From NCBI GenBank assembly GCA_019455325.1, contig JACFMQ010000001.1, positions 321,071 through 385,070 on the forward strand: 64,000 nucleotides of DNA, in the 5' to 3' direction. The stretch's first letter is position 1. Every line of letters starts with the position of its first letter. The notes beneath the pieces are model-generated. The model saw nothing but the letters and a program-made list of their open reading frames with translations. It did not search any database and had not been told where the DNA came from. Below are positions 62,670-64,000 of the stretch, piece after piece. The translations under genes were made by a program, and so were the position numbers. This DNA comes from Rhodocyclaceae bacterium (GTDB lineage: Bacteria > Pseudomonadota > Gammaproteobacteria > Burkholderiales > Rhodocyclaceae).

Positions 62670-63272
62670 ATGCTGATGACCGACATTCCGCGAATGCTCG
62701 TTTCCGAAAAGAGCGGCTGGGAAGAGATCGACCGCTCGCACTTCTCGCACCGCTGGTTCTTCCGCAGCGTCGTCATGCCGCTGTCGCTGCTGCCGCCGGC
62801 CCTCTACGCCTACGCCGAGCTGATGCATCCGGGCGCCGTCTTCCCGCTGTCGGTGCCGGCGCCGAGCGGCATGCAGTTGCTCGTCAGCGGCATCGTCTTC
62901 TACGGCATCCAGTTGGCGATGGTCGGCTACATGGCGATGCTGATCCAGCGCATGGCGCTCGGCCGCGGCCACGATCCGGGCTACGACGGCGCCTACGCGC
63001 TGGCGGCGATCGCGCCGGTGCCGCTGTGGCTGTCCTCGCTGTCGCTGCTGGTGCCGAGCGCGCCGTTCGCCTTCGCCATGGTGGCGCTCGCCTGGGTCGC
63101 GTCGATCGCGCTGCTGCGCCACGGCGTGCGGCCGCTGCTGCACATCGGCGACGGCAAGACCGCGCGCTACGTGGCCAACGTCGTCACGCTGGCCGGCGTC
63201 GCCGCGTGGATCGGGCTGCTCATCGTCGCCGGGCTGATCAACAGCGTCGTGCTGAGCTGGTGGAACATCTGA
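62670..63272 (+). CDS. Yip1-family membrane protein
   Basis: The protein has 200 residues. A perfect AAAGGAGG lies seven bases before ATG 62670. Five hydrophobic helices follow a soluble start ('MLVSEKSGWEEIDRS'). The pattern fits the Yip1/DUF1282 family of integral membrane proteins with unknown bacterial function. Confidence 0.8.
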   Translation: MLMTDIPRMLVSEKSGWEEIDRSHFSHRWFFRSVVMPLSLLPPALYAYAELMHPGAVFPLSVPAPSGMQLLVSGIVFYGIQLAMVGYMAMLIQRMALGRGHDPGYDGAYALAAIAPVPLWLSSLSLLVPSAPFAFAMVALAWVASIALLRHGVRPLLHIGDGKTARYVANVVTLAGVAAWIGLLIVAGLINSVVLSWWNI

Positions 63273-63285
63273 CGGCTGCCGCCGT

Positions 63286-64000
<715 letters not shown>

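Overview
This 64-kb GC-rich window looks like chromosome of a betaproteobacterium, most likely Rhodocyclales (Azospira/Dechloromonas/Thauera-like). The grounds are codon and GC bias, a class I polyhydroxyalkanoate cluster with phaR next to rimO, a methyltransferase-rnhA-dnaQ string close to gloB, and the families of the giant secreted proteins. The lineage is an inference; no rRNA is present.

Region 1 (1-25264) is devoted to exporting very large proteins. It opens with the 3' part of an Ig-like-repeat surface protein (2-2911), translationally coupled to a GAF-like/HlyD adaptor (2908-4281) and a membrane M50 zinc-protease/HlyD-like hybrid (4281-6389). There is no ABC ATPase in this first cassette. 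A conventional type I secretion (T1SS) operon follows: an HlyB-type ABC transporter (6500-8629), a secreted protein of unknown function, a short RTX lipase, a small membrane-anchored protein, a 4112-residue RTX giant (11539-23877) and an HlyD membrane-fusion protein (23882-25264). No TolC-type outer-membrane channel is present. The RTX lipase ends in the middle of the same linker the giant protein uses to join its unrelated N-terminal head to the RTX backbone. This resembles a displaced 'orphan' toxin head followed by a candidate immunity gene, and it is the strongest lead for an undescribed system. The giant's repeats are spaced by 441 + n x 54 bp, so whole 18-residue beta-roll turns are gained or lost.

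Region 2 (25419-32980) holds housekeeping and stress genes (Spx-like reductase, an Hsp33 with half its redox cysteines, LapA), an Rpn/DUF4351 nuclease with a palindrome over its promoter, and a decayed ABC-exporter remnant. A minus-strand series then runs phaC-phaB-phaB-phaR-rimO-patatin-FAD oxidase (36344 down to 28549), extending into region 3.

Region 3 (32990-49070) carries the PHA genes, a possibly leaderless small membrane gene, pgeF-rluD, bamD, a Ser/Thr kinase-HDOD-GAF fusion, a LysR/TauE divergent pair with a classic LysR palindrome, and a DUF748-rmuC-DUF3293 operon.

Region 4 (49388-64000) holds a CheY-like regulator, gloB, a methyltransferase, rnhA, dnaQ, an isolated nosD-like gene, several small proteins missed by length cut-offs, an acyltransferase, tRNA-Val, gltX, a tRNA-Ala/Glu/Asp operon with a near-consensus promoter, a Spy-like periplasmic protein divergent from an OmpR/EnvZ-type pair, mltD, a Yip1-like membrane protein and a truncated dppF-like ABC gene running off the edge. 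Coding density is very high. The only gaps above 300 bp are 28215-28548 and 49071-49387, and both are described below.
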